Positions 45,246 to 57,640 of a stretch of DNA of 64,000 bases are shown one piece after another. Both the position numbers and the translations under genes were made by a program. The first letter of the stretch is position 1. Every line of letters begins with the position of its first letter. The stretch is from Thamnaconus septentrionalis (Eukaryota > Chordata > Actinopteri > Tetraodontiformes > Monacanthidae), in NCBI GenBank assembly GCA_009823395.1, contig CM020508.1:2624015-2688014 (forward strand), read 5' to 3'. The notes under the pieces were generated by a model that searched no databases, was not told where the DNA came from, and worked only from the letters and a program-made list of their open reading frames with translations.

Positions 45246-46644
45246 TTGACATGACACTTGAGAAAACCGAATTGTTGCCTTACTCCGACTATGACTGGAC
45301 ATCTGAAGTGCTTGTAAACACGTCAGTCCGACTAAGATCAAAGTTGGAGAACACCGATTGGAGTCGGTGAACTCCGATTAAGACGGCCAGATAATGCGAT
45401 TGGAATTCAAATTCCTCCTTCATGTGCGCAATGCGTGTGCGCATGCTCCACACCCCCTGCGCTAGCGTCTGCCCCCAGAACAAAAGCAATCAGGACACGA
45501 GCTCCTTCGATTCGTGGCGCTTTCACCAGTTTGCGTATCACTGAGGACACAATGCCTTTGCAGAAACAGCACGCAAACCTTTTCAGTTAATTTGTGTCCT
45601 CCAGAAAGAGTTTGCGACGACACGGCGCTCTGCGCAACTCGTCAATTTATGCAGAATACTGGCACTTCTCACCCGGAGTTGAATTGGTGCCCGTAGCTAC
45701 TTCCTGGAAGCTCAAAACACCTTCACATCTGCGCCTTATTCGGAGACTGTCTCTCCATTAAGTGTTCAAAACTCTTTCATGAACACAAGAAAAGGAATTG
45801 GTACTTACGTTTCATTGCTTTCACTGAAGCTCCATACACTGCCATTACAAATCCCTCCCACCAGGCTGTTCTCCGAACCCGTATGCACCAAGAACGAGGG
45901 GTCCGGGTCGGTCACCGCAGTGACGGCACAAAGTGTCAAATCAAAGGCATGGTTTTGTTGTAGCCCTCCAACTGCACACAGCGTTGTTGGCTGTATCCAA
46001 ATCGCCATTGGTTTCCTTACCGAACAGCTGCCACGCCGCCATCAGCAGATCGTCAAAAAAAATCTAAATAAAAATCACAACATAACATATGCAACATGCT
46101 ACTAGCGATTTTAATGAAAGTAAAGAAAACATGATGGCCGAGGGAAACCAGTTGTCTCAGGGCAATATGTTACCTGGATGCTGACTTCATTTACTAATAC
46201 TTGAAGAAAGCTGTGCTTGCTGTGGTGATAGATATTGTGTTTTGAAATGCAGCTTGACACAAATTTGCGTGTTAGTGTATTTCCTCTTCTTTTTTTTTAA
46301 AAATGTCATCAGTACGTAGCGCTAGCTTACGGGAGTGTATTCGCTGTATATGTGGAGTTCGACTGTAAAATCGCCAGTAATATGTTGTGCATGTTTTTAC
46401 ATTTTTGACCAATCCGCTGAGGGTGGCGCATCTGCAGTGCAGCTGGCGGGTGAGGAAACTCGTTACATTGAAGACCAGCACGGACATGACACCGGTGTTC
46501 TATCGCGCTCCAGTTGTTTCGTTGTGGCGCGACGAAAGAGGTTAGCTGGAAATGAACACGCTGGAAAGACTCATATCGCCCCCTAGTGTTGTGGAGGAGG
46601 ACGCGTTCCCATGAATTATTCGATTTTCTCAGCTGCATGTAAAC
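45246..46644. mobile_element. Possible 1.4-kb non-autonomous DNA element
   Basis: An imperfect inverted repeat of about 30 bases bounds the segment: left arm 45246-45276 contains CTTGAGAAAACCGAATTG, and the right arm (46644-46613, reversed) contains GCTGAGAAAATCGAATAA. Both arms begin TTxACATG. No transposase frame inside. Target duplications were not identified. Confidence 0.35.
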
Positions 46645-48060
46645 GGGGACAAGGAGAGAAGTCCGATCAGAAGAGAAAACCCAATTTTGAGCATAGCTCG
46701 ATTAAGCTGTGCATGCATACACAGTCAATGTAGCGCACCGACTCGACTTTTTCAGTTCGATTGTGCAGGTGCATTCACTCTGCCGGACGTTGTTGATGTT
46801 TCAAGTCTTTACCGAAGACGAGCGTGAAAGTTGGTTGACTGGCGGAGCTTCTTCCTGTTCCTCAGTCCACCTTCCTCTGATGGCCTCCCAGAGAACCTAG
46901 ATCCTTGACAAGCCCCCCCCCCCCACCCGCCTACCCCTTGCACCCCGGCTCGGACATCAAAGGGACCCATCGCACCCCCTGGTGGTGGCGTGAACCTTTC
47001 AGCGGCCGGACAACATCCAAGACTCGCTGGTGTCCCCTCGGTCACGACGCCGGGGGAGGAGGAGGGGGAGGGGGGAGGACCGTCAGCGGAGGCGGTGGAG
47101 GGGGTTCAGGGGGAGCAGGCGGGGCCGGTGGGGTGGGGGGGGGGGGGGTGGGCACTGTGATCAGCGTCCAGGCCCAATTCTGTTTGAAATGTGAACGGGC
47201 TAATTTTCCACGAGGCTCCCTCTGCCTCCCCCGCGCTGGGGGAGGTCCCAGGTGCCGCAGCACGCCAAGGGTCATCATTAAAAAGAGCGGCCGCCTTCCA
47301 AACAAATCAAATCTCAGGGAACAAAAAAAGAGAGGGAGAGATAAAAAAAAAAAGAAAGAAAAGAAAGAGGCAGGAGCGTCTTTCACAGCAACTCCCGTCT
47401 CGCGGTGACGTCTTCGCCTTTTGTTCTTCCCTCCCCCCCCCGACGACGACGACGACGACGACGCTAAATTCATAAACATTAATGAACAAAATGTATACCA
47501 GGCGCTGGCTCCTCCTCCTCCTCCTCGTCCCTGCGAGGCTCCACGCTTCTTTATATGTCTGATTCCTCTCCGTCTTTCCCTTCGCCCTCCTCCTCCTCCT
47601 CCTCCTCCTCTTCTTCTCTCACGCTCACCATCGTCTTTTCTCTTTCTCTCTCCCTCGGCTGACGTATAAACAAACAAAACAGTGACTGAAAGTGTGGAGA
47701 CGACCTCGCAGGAGATATGGTGTGTGTGTGTGGGGGGGGGGGGTTGACGACGGGGGCTGGTGGTGGTGGTGGGAGGGGCCGCCGTGTCTGATTTGAAATT
47801 CAGACGGATTGGGTGATCAAAGGCGACTCAATATCTCTCAGCTGTTCAAAGGGACTCGCGGAAAACAAATGTGATGTGACCGAGTGTGGAGGAGCCGCTC
47901 ATTAGGAGCCAAAGCAGGTAATGACAGGTAAAGACGGGGAGATGGCGCCGTAACTCAGCAACCCCCCCCCCCCCCCCCAACCCCGCTTCCCCAACGCGCC
48001 CCCCCACCCCCAGAAAAGACATTTGTTTGCTTTTTGCGCATGTTAGCATTATTTCTCATG
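46645..48060. other. Non-coding, G/C-run-rich
   Basis: CTCF-like core on the minus strand at 46973-46988 (CCACCAGGGGGTG). G-runs at 47048-47155, GAC repeat (about 47442-47463), TCC-rich tract (47585-47612). 47150-47235 and 47790-47930 are non-repetitive with clustered AT words and may be regulatory. No coding exon; long glycine- or proline-rich frames are low complexity. Confidence 0.4.
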
Positions 48061-50397
48061 AGCGTGTGTGCCCCCCCCCCGTCCGCCCCCCTCCTCACCC
48101 CCTCCCCTCCCTGTGCGTTTTGTGTTGCTTTTGATATTGATTAGGGAGGGAATAGCAGCGGAGGTACCACCAGGGTTTGGGTTTTTTGTTGTTGTATTGT
48201 TATTATTCTTCCTTTTTTTTTTCCCAGACGCCGCCATCCATCCATCCATCCATCCATCCATCCATCCATCCATCCTGCTGCTTTTTGTCTGGAGACAGCC
48301 CTGGAGTTTTTTTTTATTATTATTCCCCCCCACCTCCCCCCCCCTGCACTGGGAGTTTGGGTTTGCTTTGCACACAAAGTCACACGGAGCTAAATGCCTC
48401 CCTTTAGGGTCTGCAGGGTATAAACCGCCGCCGCCACTGTTGTTCTCTTTTGTGCCGTTAGCAGAAGCCAAGTGGAGTGCGGCAACAAAAGAGATGAAAA
48501 AGAGAATTCACGGCCACCTTGCAGAGACTTTTTAAAAAATGTTTTATTGTTATGCCTCCTGTAAAAATGTGCATCAGTATACTGAAGCTGTGCTCTGGAG
48601 GGAACCAGTCCCAAATCATCTGCAGCCATTGAGCGACTAAAAACAAAAAAAATCTACCAGCGAAAACCCCCCACAACCCGGTAGATATCAGAGGTGTACC
48701 CCCCCCACCACCACCACAGCCCACAGCTCGCCAGGTCGTGACCTTCAGCTCCAAACGAGCCGGGTCAGTTCGGCAGTCTTTTTGTGCTCGGAGGAGCCAT
48801 GAAATATTCAGTCTGGTGGCTGTGGCTTTGTTAGCGCTAGCGTTAGCGCCTGACCCGGTTCTAGCGTCCAGCTACATCTTCAGCCGCCGCCGCTGTCTTG
48901 AGGGACGGGACGCCTCCATCCCAACATAATGTCCCATTTTCTGCCCGCCTACACCTGGGGTTGCCCCCTCCGCCCCACCCCCCGCTACCTCTCGTTTTGT
49001 TTTGTTTTCCTGTCATGCAATTCCTCCCACCTCATTATCGCCACACGGTTGCTGCTCCATGTGTGTGTGTGTATGTGTGTGTGTGTGTGTGTGTGTGCGC
49101 GCGCCGGCTGTTTCCAGCAGGTGAGGTGAGACGCGGCCTCTCTACGTGGACTTTGTCAATTCATGACCGGTGGCGAGGTCCTGCATTATACACTAAGCCG
49201 AGCAGAAGAGCGGGGTTTGTTTTATTCACAACCCGGCCGATTCAAACAGATTGCTCGGGCTGCTGGGGGAGCTGCTGAGGCCGAGACCATTGCGCCGCTT
49301 CCAAGACATGCGGGGTGGAAAACAGGTAGGAATAAAGTATGTATAAAAGCAGCGGTAAGCTCCAGCCTTAGGCGAAGCTGCGCGGGCTACGACGCTAGCC
49401 TCCCCAAAGCCACAATCAATTCTTGGCTCGGTCGTATCCAAATGTTTATTTTTTGCCTCAACGCCGTCGTTCGGAGGTGCGGTGGCGTGCGGCGGTGGGG
49501 CCCCCTCGCCGGGCTAGACTCGCCTCACGCCGCACGGATTAAACATAAACAAGTTCTAAACAAGGAGACTTTTTTTCCTCTGGGGCTGCAACTGTTGTTT
49601 TGCGCTTTTTTTTTATTTTTTTGTTTTTTTTCCCGTCGGTGGTTCGTGGCCTGTTTTTGGAAGCCCAGCGATGCCGACCAGGCTCCTCCGCCAATCCCTT
49701 CCCTCCACGTTACAAATCCTGCTAACAGGTGTGACATATTACTGCTCCCGTCCTCCTCCTCCACCTCCTCCTCCTCCTCGCTGTGAAATAATGTCCCATC
49801 ACATCATTCACCCCCCCATCCTCCTCCAAAAAAAAAAAAGAAACATTACCATCTCATTCAGATTCATGACGCTGATTTTCTTCCCCCGGCCTCGTCTATA
49901 TATATGTAATCCAGGAATAATTTGCCTGGCGTGTCGGCCGGAGTCATAAATAACTGTTCCGTGACCAAATCCTCGGTAAAAGGGCAGGATGTATGTGCGG
50001 CGGCTCCGTCCCGCCGCCTCCTAATCCAGGCCTGACGAAAGGAAGGGGATGCGCTCCATCGGTTAACCGGGGGGGGGGGGGGCTTCGCCCGACGCGCCTC
50101 GACGCCAAATCCGCCCGCCCCCCGAATCTTCCCACCACCCTCCCATCCCCAACGAGCCACGGAGACACACTACACTACAACAGCGGTAAGTATTCCATTA
50201 ACCCCGAGCTTACCTGTCTGAAGAGCCGCGCGCCGCCTCCTTGCTAACGCCTCGGACCCGCACCAACCTGCACCAATGTGACTTTGTCTGTTCCACTTGT
50301 TGTAAACAAGGCGGCGGTAAAATAAATAAATAAATAAATAAATTTAAAAAATCCACCGTGCCTGTTAAAATATCATCACTGGGCTGCAAATGCACCC

Positions 50398-50398
<1 letters not shown>
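48060..50398. other. Non-coding with simple repeats
   Basis: CATC repeat (48235-48275), C-runs, GTTAGCGCTAGCGTTAGC (48831-48848), TG repeat (about 49060-49098), TCC-rich tract (about 49751-49780), AAAT repeat (about 50322-50343). 49855-49980 is a non-repetitive AT-rich block. No coding exon. Confidence 0.4.
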
Positions 50399-50442
<44 letters not shown>

Positions 50443-50475
50443 AATCAATCAATCTATCAATCTATCTATCTATCA

Positions 50476-50506
<31 letters not shown>

Positions 50507-50507
50507 C

Positions 50508-50542
<35 letters not shown>

Positions 50543-50634
50543 AATCTATCTATCTATCTATCTATCAATCTATCTATCTATCAATCTATCTATCTATCTA
50601 TCTATCCATCTATCATCCATCCATCCATCCATCC

Positions 50635-50733
<99 letters not shown>

Positions 50734-50754
50734 CATCCATCCATCCATCCATCC
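50399..50754. repeat. Large ATCT/ATCA/ATCC tetranucleotide array
   Basis: About 356 bases, almost entirely 4-base units: mainly TCTA with interspersed TCAA and TCCA, ending in a run of ATCC. All frames stay open in places because the period is 4, so apparent ORFs are artefacts. The complex pattern of variant units suggests an old, hypervariable locus. Confidence 0.97.
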
Positions 50755-50941
50755 AGGCTGCAGGCCCCTGTACGGCCTTCTTCTTGGTCCCCTTGCAAAG
50801 CAGCATGGTGTCTCAGGCTTTGGGGGTTTGGGGTTGTAAGTGAGGGTGTGGTGTGGTGGGGTGGGGTCACCTGCATGACCTTGGGGCTCTGAGTATAAAG
50901 GACTAAACATCACAAACATCCCGGTGTACACAAGGAATCCC

Positions 50942-50942
<1 letters not shown>

Positions 50943-50972
<30 letters not shown>

Positions 50973-51008
50973 CTTCTTCTTCTTCTTCTTCTTCTTCTTC
51001 TTCTTCTT
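50943..51008. repeat. (TTC)n microsatellite
   Basis: About 22 TTC units, one of several polypyrimidine arrays in the desert (another at 54361-54410). Confidence 0.95.
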
Positions 51009-51289
51009 TACGGGTCTAAATCAAAAGGATGGAGGAGGGTTTTGGCCGTAATCTGGCCTCTGACTCTAATAATCCAAACACAACACAAAACCTCGGCCTC
51101 GTCCAACCCCCGGGGGGGATGCATGTGATCTCTCTCACCTCTCGTCTATAGTTTGACTGCGAACGCCAGCAAAACGTCGGAGATGCAATTTGTCCTCAAT
51201 CAGACGAGCCGATCCCACTCGTGCTCGAGCTGAAATCCAAAAATAGCTCCCGGCTTTTGGCTTCGCTGCTCTCACACGTTCACACGGAC

Positions 51290-51330
<41 letters not shown>

Positions 51331-51962
51331 CACTCTAACTGCACTGCAGCAATAGTTTTGTTAATCATGCATTTTCCTAATGCCGTGCCTTGCATGCTGA
51401 GTCTGACGCGTCTCTAAGACACAGCATATTCTCCCAGAGGAGCCCTCCGCGTCAGACAGGCGCTGATTTATACCTGTAATACGCCGCTCCGTCACTAGGG
51501 GGCAGTATGTGACTTGAAAAAAATAATAATTTAAATTCGGGGGTTTGAGGGCGGAAAAAAAATAGGAAAGGAAAGGCAGCCCAGTGCACTGACAAGCCCG
51601 TGTGTGCTCTCAGAAAAGAAGGAGAAGACGAAGAAGAAGGGGGGAAAAAAAAAAATCAAATGAAAATTTAAAGTCAAATTGATGTTATCCTCTATAAAAG
51701 CGATTCGCACGGCGCACATCAGCAACATGTCGACAAGCCGCGCATGTTGAGTGTGAATCACGTGGCGGCTGCCGCCTCTTTCTCCTCCTTCTCTTCCTCC
51801 TCTCCCTCATCATCCTCGTGTGTCCTGCAATGAGACTTTATCAGGGAAACACGGAGCGAACGTCTACAGAAAGCAGCTCATTCACTCTTGAGCCAGTTGC
51901 TTTCGGGAAAAACCCATGAAGCGGCGCATGGCATCACGCTGCCACTTCATCTCCTCACTGGC
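51009..51962. other. Non-coding; CTCF-like site
   Basis: AC repeat (about 51293-51328). At 51491-51506 GTCACTAGGGGGCAGT closely fits a CTCF core in the plus orientation. 51330-51480 is non-repetitive. No coding exon. Confidence 0.4.
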
Positions 51963-51963
51963 C

Positions 51964-52404
51964 TTAAAGGCCCAGTGTGTCAGATTTAGTGGCACCTGAA
52001 GGTGAGTTAGCATCGGTAATTCACCTTTTTTTTTGGGGGTTATAATCAGCAGGTCCACCGCTCAGGGCTGTTATAGAAATGCTGATCTTTATGGAAATAC
52101 GAATGTCTGTTATTGATTAGCAAATGAAATGATTAGCACAACAGTTCACAAAACTAAAAACACGACACAAGACTGTTTTGACTGATTTCTGATGCTGTCT
52201 CTTCATTTCACTGTGCCTTCTGGTGCGTCTTCATGTTTTGTGCCGCGTGGTTTGTTTTGTTTTGGTCAGTTGTTGCGATCTTATTGATTATTAGTCTATG
52301 TCAAATGAAGGCTGAATTAAGAAATAAATCAAATCTGTATTTCTTTAAGGAAAAAAAAAAACAGCATCGAGAGAAGCTTAAGATGTTACACACCTGGCCT
52401 TTAA
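51964..52404. mobile_element. TTAA-flanked MITE with CAGTGTGT-type ends
   Basis: Ends in TTAA on both sides (51964-51967 and 52401-52404). Inside them the ends are inverted repeats: left AGGCCCAGTGTGTCAGAT, right (reversed) AGGCCAGGTGTGTAACAT. The left end goes on to TTTAGTGGCACCTGAAGGTG, a phrase typical of a very abundant fish MITE family. No transposase. TTAA targets suggest piggyBac-type mobilisation. Confidence 0.7.
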
Positions 52405-52936
52405 ATCAGCATTATGGCTTGGTGCTGCTGCTGCCCTATTAGATGATTTTCCTGCAAAATTAAACAGATTGAGCAACAAACAAAGGTGTAATATATGTAT
52501 GATCTCTACTGGAATTACACACACACACACCCATCAAAAGAAGAAGCATGTGTGCAACATTGAGGTGCAGAGTGACACTAAGCGCAGGTTAATTTCACCC
52601 TTGCTGCTGATTGGTCGACGCGCCGATTTCCTGGTCAGTGGGTAGCTGACGGTGCGGAGGCGCGGCCGCCGGGGCCTTGTTCCGGGTGCGGCGGCGGCGG
52701 CGGCGGCTGTTCATTAAGCGGCGCCGTCTCTCCTGGGCTCGTCCACCTGCCTTGATCACGTTTGCATTAATAATGCATCAGCGAGTGCAGTAATACAACC
52801 ATTACATTTGCTGCCGCTCGCTGCCAGCGCCGCCACCTCAACACGGGGGGAAGGTGAAAAAAAATTGTAATCTTTCTTCTCCTTTATCCTCCCCCACCAC
52901 CTCATCTCACCCACCCACACCCCCATTTTCTGCTAC

Positions 52937-52984
<48 letters not shown>

Positions 52985-53330
52985 ACAATGGCTTTACCCT
53001 TTCTCTTTTGGGTTCACTACACTTTGAAAACAATACGGCTTCGCGCGGCTTCCGCCGGATGAAAGTTGGCCGTTTGGAGTCGCCGTCTGAGCAATGTTCA
53101 TCCCACCACCACCACCACCATCACATTACCAACCCCCAACCCCCACCCCCAGAACAATTTCTCCTCTGCTGCGATGTATAGGTAGCTACGAAAAAAAGAA
53201 AGAAAAGAAAAAAAAAAACGGGAAGTGTTTGTTTCTTAGCGCCGCCTGATGGGATTCTCCAGCAGACAAGACAGACTTTCTGCAGACAGACAGGCAGACA
53301 GACAGGCAGGCAGACAGACAGACAGACAGA
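52405..53330. other. Non-coding; CpG-rich block and repeats
   Basis: 52600-52850 is CpG-rich with TTGCATTAATAATGCATC (palindromic core) and looks like a regulatory element. AC repeat (about 52939-52983). CAGA repeat (53282-53331). No coding exon. Confidence 0.4.
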
Positions 53331-53334
53331 CGTG

Positions 53335-53930
53335 GCGTTCAAGGTGACCATGAATTTTAATGTTGGGCCAGCGAGTGTTTCCCTTCAATTACTGGGCCCG
53401 GCCTGATAGGAATAGATTGGGGGAGATCTGCGCGGATATCTCAAACACCTGTAATTAAATCTAAATGTGGCGTAGCCCTTCTCAAACACAAGGAGGCGGA
53501 GGAGGAGGAGGAGGAGGAGGAGAAGAAAACACCCCGCTATTTCTGTGGGAGACGGAGGGCCCCGGCTTGTTAAAATTCAGAGAATAATTGTCTTTGTACA
53601 GGAGGACGGTATATCCAAACAGTCAATAGGAGAAACTGTGGCCGCTCGCCGGCTCAGGCAAATATTGCTGATTATTTCCTAATGTAACGCCGCCTAAGCC
53701 CCGGCTCAGACTTCCATTTGGAGGCAAACATTAAGGAGATTCAGGAGCACATCCAAATGGCCAAGTAATTAGTGTTACTGCGCACGCCCAAGATATTAGA
53801 ATGTTAACAGTGCGGGAGCCATGTGATTCCGAATACAGAGTGAGGGCTTTATTACTAGGGCCCAGACAGGGGGTGACATCCCTCCTAATTGGGGACATCA
53901 GAGTTCCTGCTGCTGCGTCTTATCCTCAGT
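53335..53930. promoter_or_regulatory. Candidate conserved non-coding element (strong look)
   Basis: Two long non-repetitive blocks (53335-53490 and 53535-53925) split by a GGA run. Words include CAATTACTGGG, TGTAATTAAATC, GATTATTTCC, AAGTAATTAGTG and CCTAATTGGGG. No coding frame, no match to the repeats elsewhere in the window. Best single enhancer candidate with 57640-58300. Confidence 0.4.
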
Positions 53931-54360
53931 TCAGATCTCTTCTTCTTCTTCTTTTTAATTTATTCACTCTCTCCCCGCCCCTCCCCTCCCCGCCCCTCCC
54001 CTCCTTATTCTCTCCCGCGCTCCTCATCGCTGAGATCTGCTCTCATTAGCAGTCGGCAGACCGAACCCCCCTCCGCCCCCATCCTCCCTCCTCCCTCCTC
54101 CCTCCCCCTCCCGCCTCGCCTATCCTCGCTTGCCCCCCCCCCCCCCTCTCTCCGTCACCCTCCCCCAACATCCTTCCCCAACACTCGTTTGCATTTCAAG
54201 TGGTGGCACTGTGCGAGGAGCGGCCCCCACGTTAGCGTCAGGCAGTGTGGAAAGTGGGGAGTAGACGGGGGAGGCGGGGGGGGGGGTGAGAGCAGGAGAC
54301 GTCGTAAGCAGTTGATGCTTCATCACGCCGCCACATGCCGACATCTGGGGCCGCTGCTCC

Positions 54361-54410
54361 TTCTTCTTCTTCTTCTTCTTCTTCTTCTTCTTCTTCTTCT
54401 TCTTCTTCTT
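54361..54410. repeat. (TTC)n microsatellite
   Basis: About 16 TTC units followed by pyrimidine-rich sequence to 54475. Confidence 0.95.
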
Positions 54411-54474
54411 TTCCTCCTCCTCCCAACAACCCCCCCCTCTATTTCCCCCCCCCTTTTTTTTTTTCCTTTTGCTC

Positions 54475-54830
54475 CCACGAGCTCCAGTGTGTCATTAACA
54501 GGATTAATCTGGGCCCTAATTTCCTAATGATCGCTGTTTTAATGTATGTGAACGAGCGCAGTCTCTTGACTCATTACCGCCAATTTGCCTGAGACACACA
54601 TAATCAGACTCTCTAACAACCCACCAACATTTATTTTTGCTAATATGATTCCTCCTCCCTCCTCCCTCCCTCCCTCCCTCGCTCCCCCCCCCTCCCTCTG
54701 TCCTCCTCCACTGTGAACAGAGCAAACACGCTTTACTTCTGGCTGAGTGAGTTCCTAATCAGCGTCGACGACGGGGTTTAGCGGCGCGGAATCGCATGCA
54801 AATCACCCGAAGAAGGAAAGTAATGTTTAT
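54475..54830. promoter_or_regulatory. Candidate conserved non-coding element
   Basis: 54480-54650 has GTCATTAACAGGATTAATC and CCTAATTTCCTAATGATCGC. After a TCCC tract, 54720-54820 has CCTAATCAGCG and the octamer ATGCAAAT (54797-54804). Non-repetitive and non-coding. Confidence 0.38.
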
Positions 54831-54831
54831 G

Positions 54832-55110
54832 TTAAATTTCCCATGTTATGCCCACATTCTGGTCTTTCTGGTCCCATAAATCATATCTAAGATGCCCAGA
54901 AAACTGCATATTTAAGCCCTGTGTTTGCAGCCTCCTGCTAAAACCCGTGCTTAGCTGGAGCTTCCATCTGTTTGGACAGGGACACAGGAGGGTCTCGGAG
55001 GGTGGAGCCAATGCCTGGCTGTGACCTGGTAGCAGTACCAGTGTCATCGCAAGAATACACACTCACGAAGCAGAAGAAGCACAGTGCATTTCTGGAACTG
55101 ATTCATTTCT
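54832..55110. mobile_element. TTAA-type MITE, copy 2 (diverged, partial)
   Basis: Begins TTAAATTTCCCATGTTATG, similar to the right end of the element at 12983-13390, and shares its interior pattern (CAGCCTCCTGC, CTTCCATCTGTTTGGA). The right end is not clear. A relic of the same family. Confidence 0.45.
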
Positions 55111-55916
55111 GATCCAAATTCTAATTTCACTAGCAGGCTGGAACACCTTGATTATTGGGAGACACCGTTTGTAAGGTGGTCTTTCCATCATGTGGGATTG
55201 TTCAGTCTGTGTCCGTGTTTTCTCAGGGTGTCTGATGCAACGGCCGCACAAACCAAAGTCAGACGGTCACTGGTGTGACCGTCTGAGCAAACAGCAGACA
55301 GTGCGGTGGGAAGCCAGTGAGCCTACCTGAGCATTAGCATCAAGTGCAGCGGCGACAGGGGAAATGGTGGTGGTGGTGGCGGCGGCGGCCAGGCCTTTGT
55401 GGCGTGCGGTTGCACCCTCGCTCAATAAGCACACAGATGTATTCAAGCCCCGGGGCAGCTGCAGGGCAGACCTGTGAAACCTGGACACCGTCTCCAGGAT
55501 CTTCACCCCGGAGGATCCCGCCCCGTGACAGTTGACCTTTGACCTTCCGCCCCAGCACTCGGCCGTAGTGGGGAGAGAGAGAGGGAGAAAAAAAAAGAAG
55601 AAAAATCTTGGAAAATTATAAATAAACAAACAACAACAAGTGGGTCAAGCTGCATCTTTGCGGGCCTGCGGCTCCGCCCCCACTCCCCATCCACTCCTCT
55701 GTGATTTCACGAAAGGCCAATCTCAGCGGCGCTTGTGGTTGACACGGTGTCCAATGATGTTTGACATGAACAACACCGACCGGCTTTGGCTGAAACGCCT
55801 TTTATTTATTCACATTGAAGTCATTTACATTTTACTGCTGCATAAAGGATTCATGGGCGCTGCGGCCTCACAGCCAGAGGGTTGCAGGCTTCAGTGCCAC
55901 CCGGGCCTTGTGTGTG

Positions 55917-55947
<31 letters not shown>

Positions 55948-57640
55948 GAGCTTGCACAGCTTCCTCGTGTCCACGTGGCTTCTCATCCACACACTGCAGC
56001 CTCCTCTCACAGTCCAGAGACATGCATGTCATCCTAACTGGCAAATCTATATGTCTGTATAACCTGTATATGTGAATGCGCTGGTGTAACCCCGTCTTCA
56101 CCCCGAGACAGCTGGGATTGACTCCTGCACCCTCACAAGCCAGAGAGGTGGAGATGGGGTGGTTGGAAAATAGATTAAAAAAAGACACGCCAGATATATA
56201 AATAAATAACTAAAGAAACAAACAAAGAAGAAAAACATTGCACGAACGTAAAATAAATGTTTTGACAGCCGGGTCCAGTGCTCATGCAACAGATTGTCAT
56301 CGGGGAGAAAGGACGATACCACTACAAGTTCAACCAGAGCTGGTCAGCCCCAAATGAGTATTGCCACTGTCAGTATATATTGATTGATGTAAGTAAAAAC
56401 TACAATGTTATGTCTCGCGTTGCCAACCTCCAGCATATCTGTGGATATGAGGACTGAGGGATCACGTGGCTTTGCACTCAAAGGTTGAAGGTTCAGGGTT
56501 GAAAATAGAAAAGATCCGTCACCTTGGGCGGCGATACTGGATCGTTAGCAATGCAAACGTAAACATCCGTGGTCATCCTTGTTTTTTTTTTTTTTTAGGA
56601 TAGCAAACAGTCCAAGTCTTGTTTTGCCAGGTTATCTGCTTCGAACTAGACTGCTGGACTAGCATAATTCCATCCACCGCGGTAGCAGAAAAAGGACTTT
56701 GACGTTAAACTCACGGCTGGATTAGCCGTTCAGCCGTTAGCCATTAGCCGTTAGCATAGGGGGAAAGATGCAAACGTGCCAACCGACAGCCTGGACTTGG
56801 TTCAGGCTTATTACCTTATTACAAAGTGCTTATTACCGTTCCTGTTGTATGTTATGTATGTAATGCGGTGGATAGCCCTGATGTCGGTGCTGGTCGAGTT
56901 GTGTATATTTTCTGGTTGGTTCCGTTTGGCAACTATTCGGGTCCTACTTATGTCCCACTACCACTTCTACTACTAGCAATAATAATATTTGCTGCAATTA
57001 GAATTAATCCTTCATTCACTCACAAACAAAATTGTTCAAAACCATTAAAACCATTACCCTCTTTCCTGCCAACAACTTAATAGAAATGCTACACAACAGG
57101 CAATATTGTCCAGTCCTTTTTTTGATGTTGTTTTCCCAATATTTCATTGACATAAACGTTATTTGAGTAGCAGACGGGCCTGCTGCTGCTCATGACAAGT
57201 GCCGCGAGCCTCAGTTTGTCCGTCTGGTGCGTCCTTGTCCGTCAATACATTTGGACACGTTGCTCCGAGAATCGATCAATCAATCAATTGCGGCCCAACA
57301 ACACTAATCATCAGGCATCTGCCACTGCTTCACATCCACTGTCCTCTGTAAACATCAGTCAATAGTGATATGGGTCACTCAATCAAGCACCGTATGGGGA
57401 TAAACTGACACTTGCTGCCAGTTAAAAAACCCCTCAGATTAACTGACACATGGCGAAAGCGTTCAAATAAAATTAACTGTCGACATAATGAGCTGCTGCG
57501 CGGCTTCACTCAGTCGTCGCCGGTGTTACTTTGTTGCAGCGAACACTCAGCACCTGTCTGAAGAAAATGTGACATGTCAACACCAAATCCCCCGAGCTGC
57601 TGACACACAGCTGCCAATAATGCAACGCTGACAGACGCGG
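55111..57640. other. Non-coding; old SINE relic
   Basis: 55855-56165 has diverged phrases of the SINE at 6691 (GGAGCTTGCACAG, GAGACAGCTGGGATTGACTCC) with a GT repeat (about 55920-55946) inside. GTTAGC words at 56733-56757. 57150-57640 is mostly unique DNA. No coding exon. Confidence 0.45.

Noticed and set aside
46905..47677. Glycine-rich and proline-rich proteins on both strands
   Set aside because: Low-complexity GGA/GGG runs read in different frames; no start context, splice logic or known family.
48235..48275. CRISPR-like or regularly spaced repeat arrays
   Set aside because: All tandem arrays here are simple microsatellites without spacers; the genome is vertebrate.
50358..50843. Long isoleucine/serine/leucine/tyrosine repeat protein
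   Set aside because: Entirely translated from the TCTA array; a 4-base unit without stops opens several frames at once.
54335..54592. Poly-Ser protein
   Set aside because: Derived from the TTC repeat at 54361-54410.
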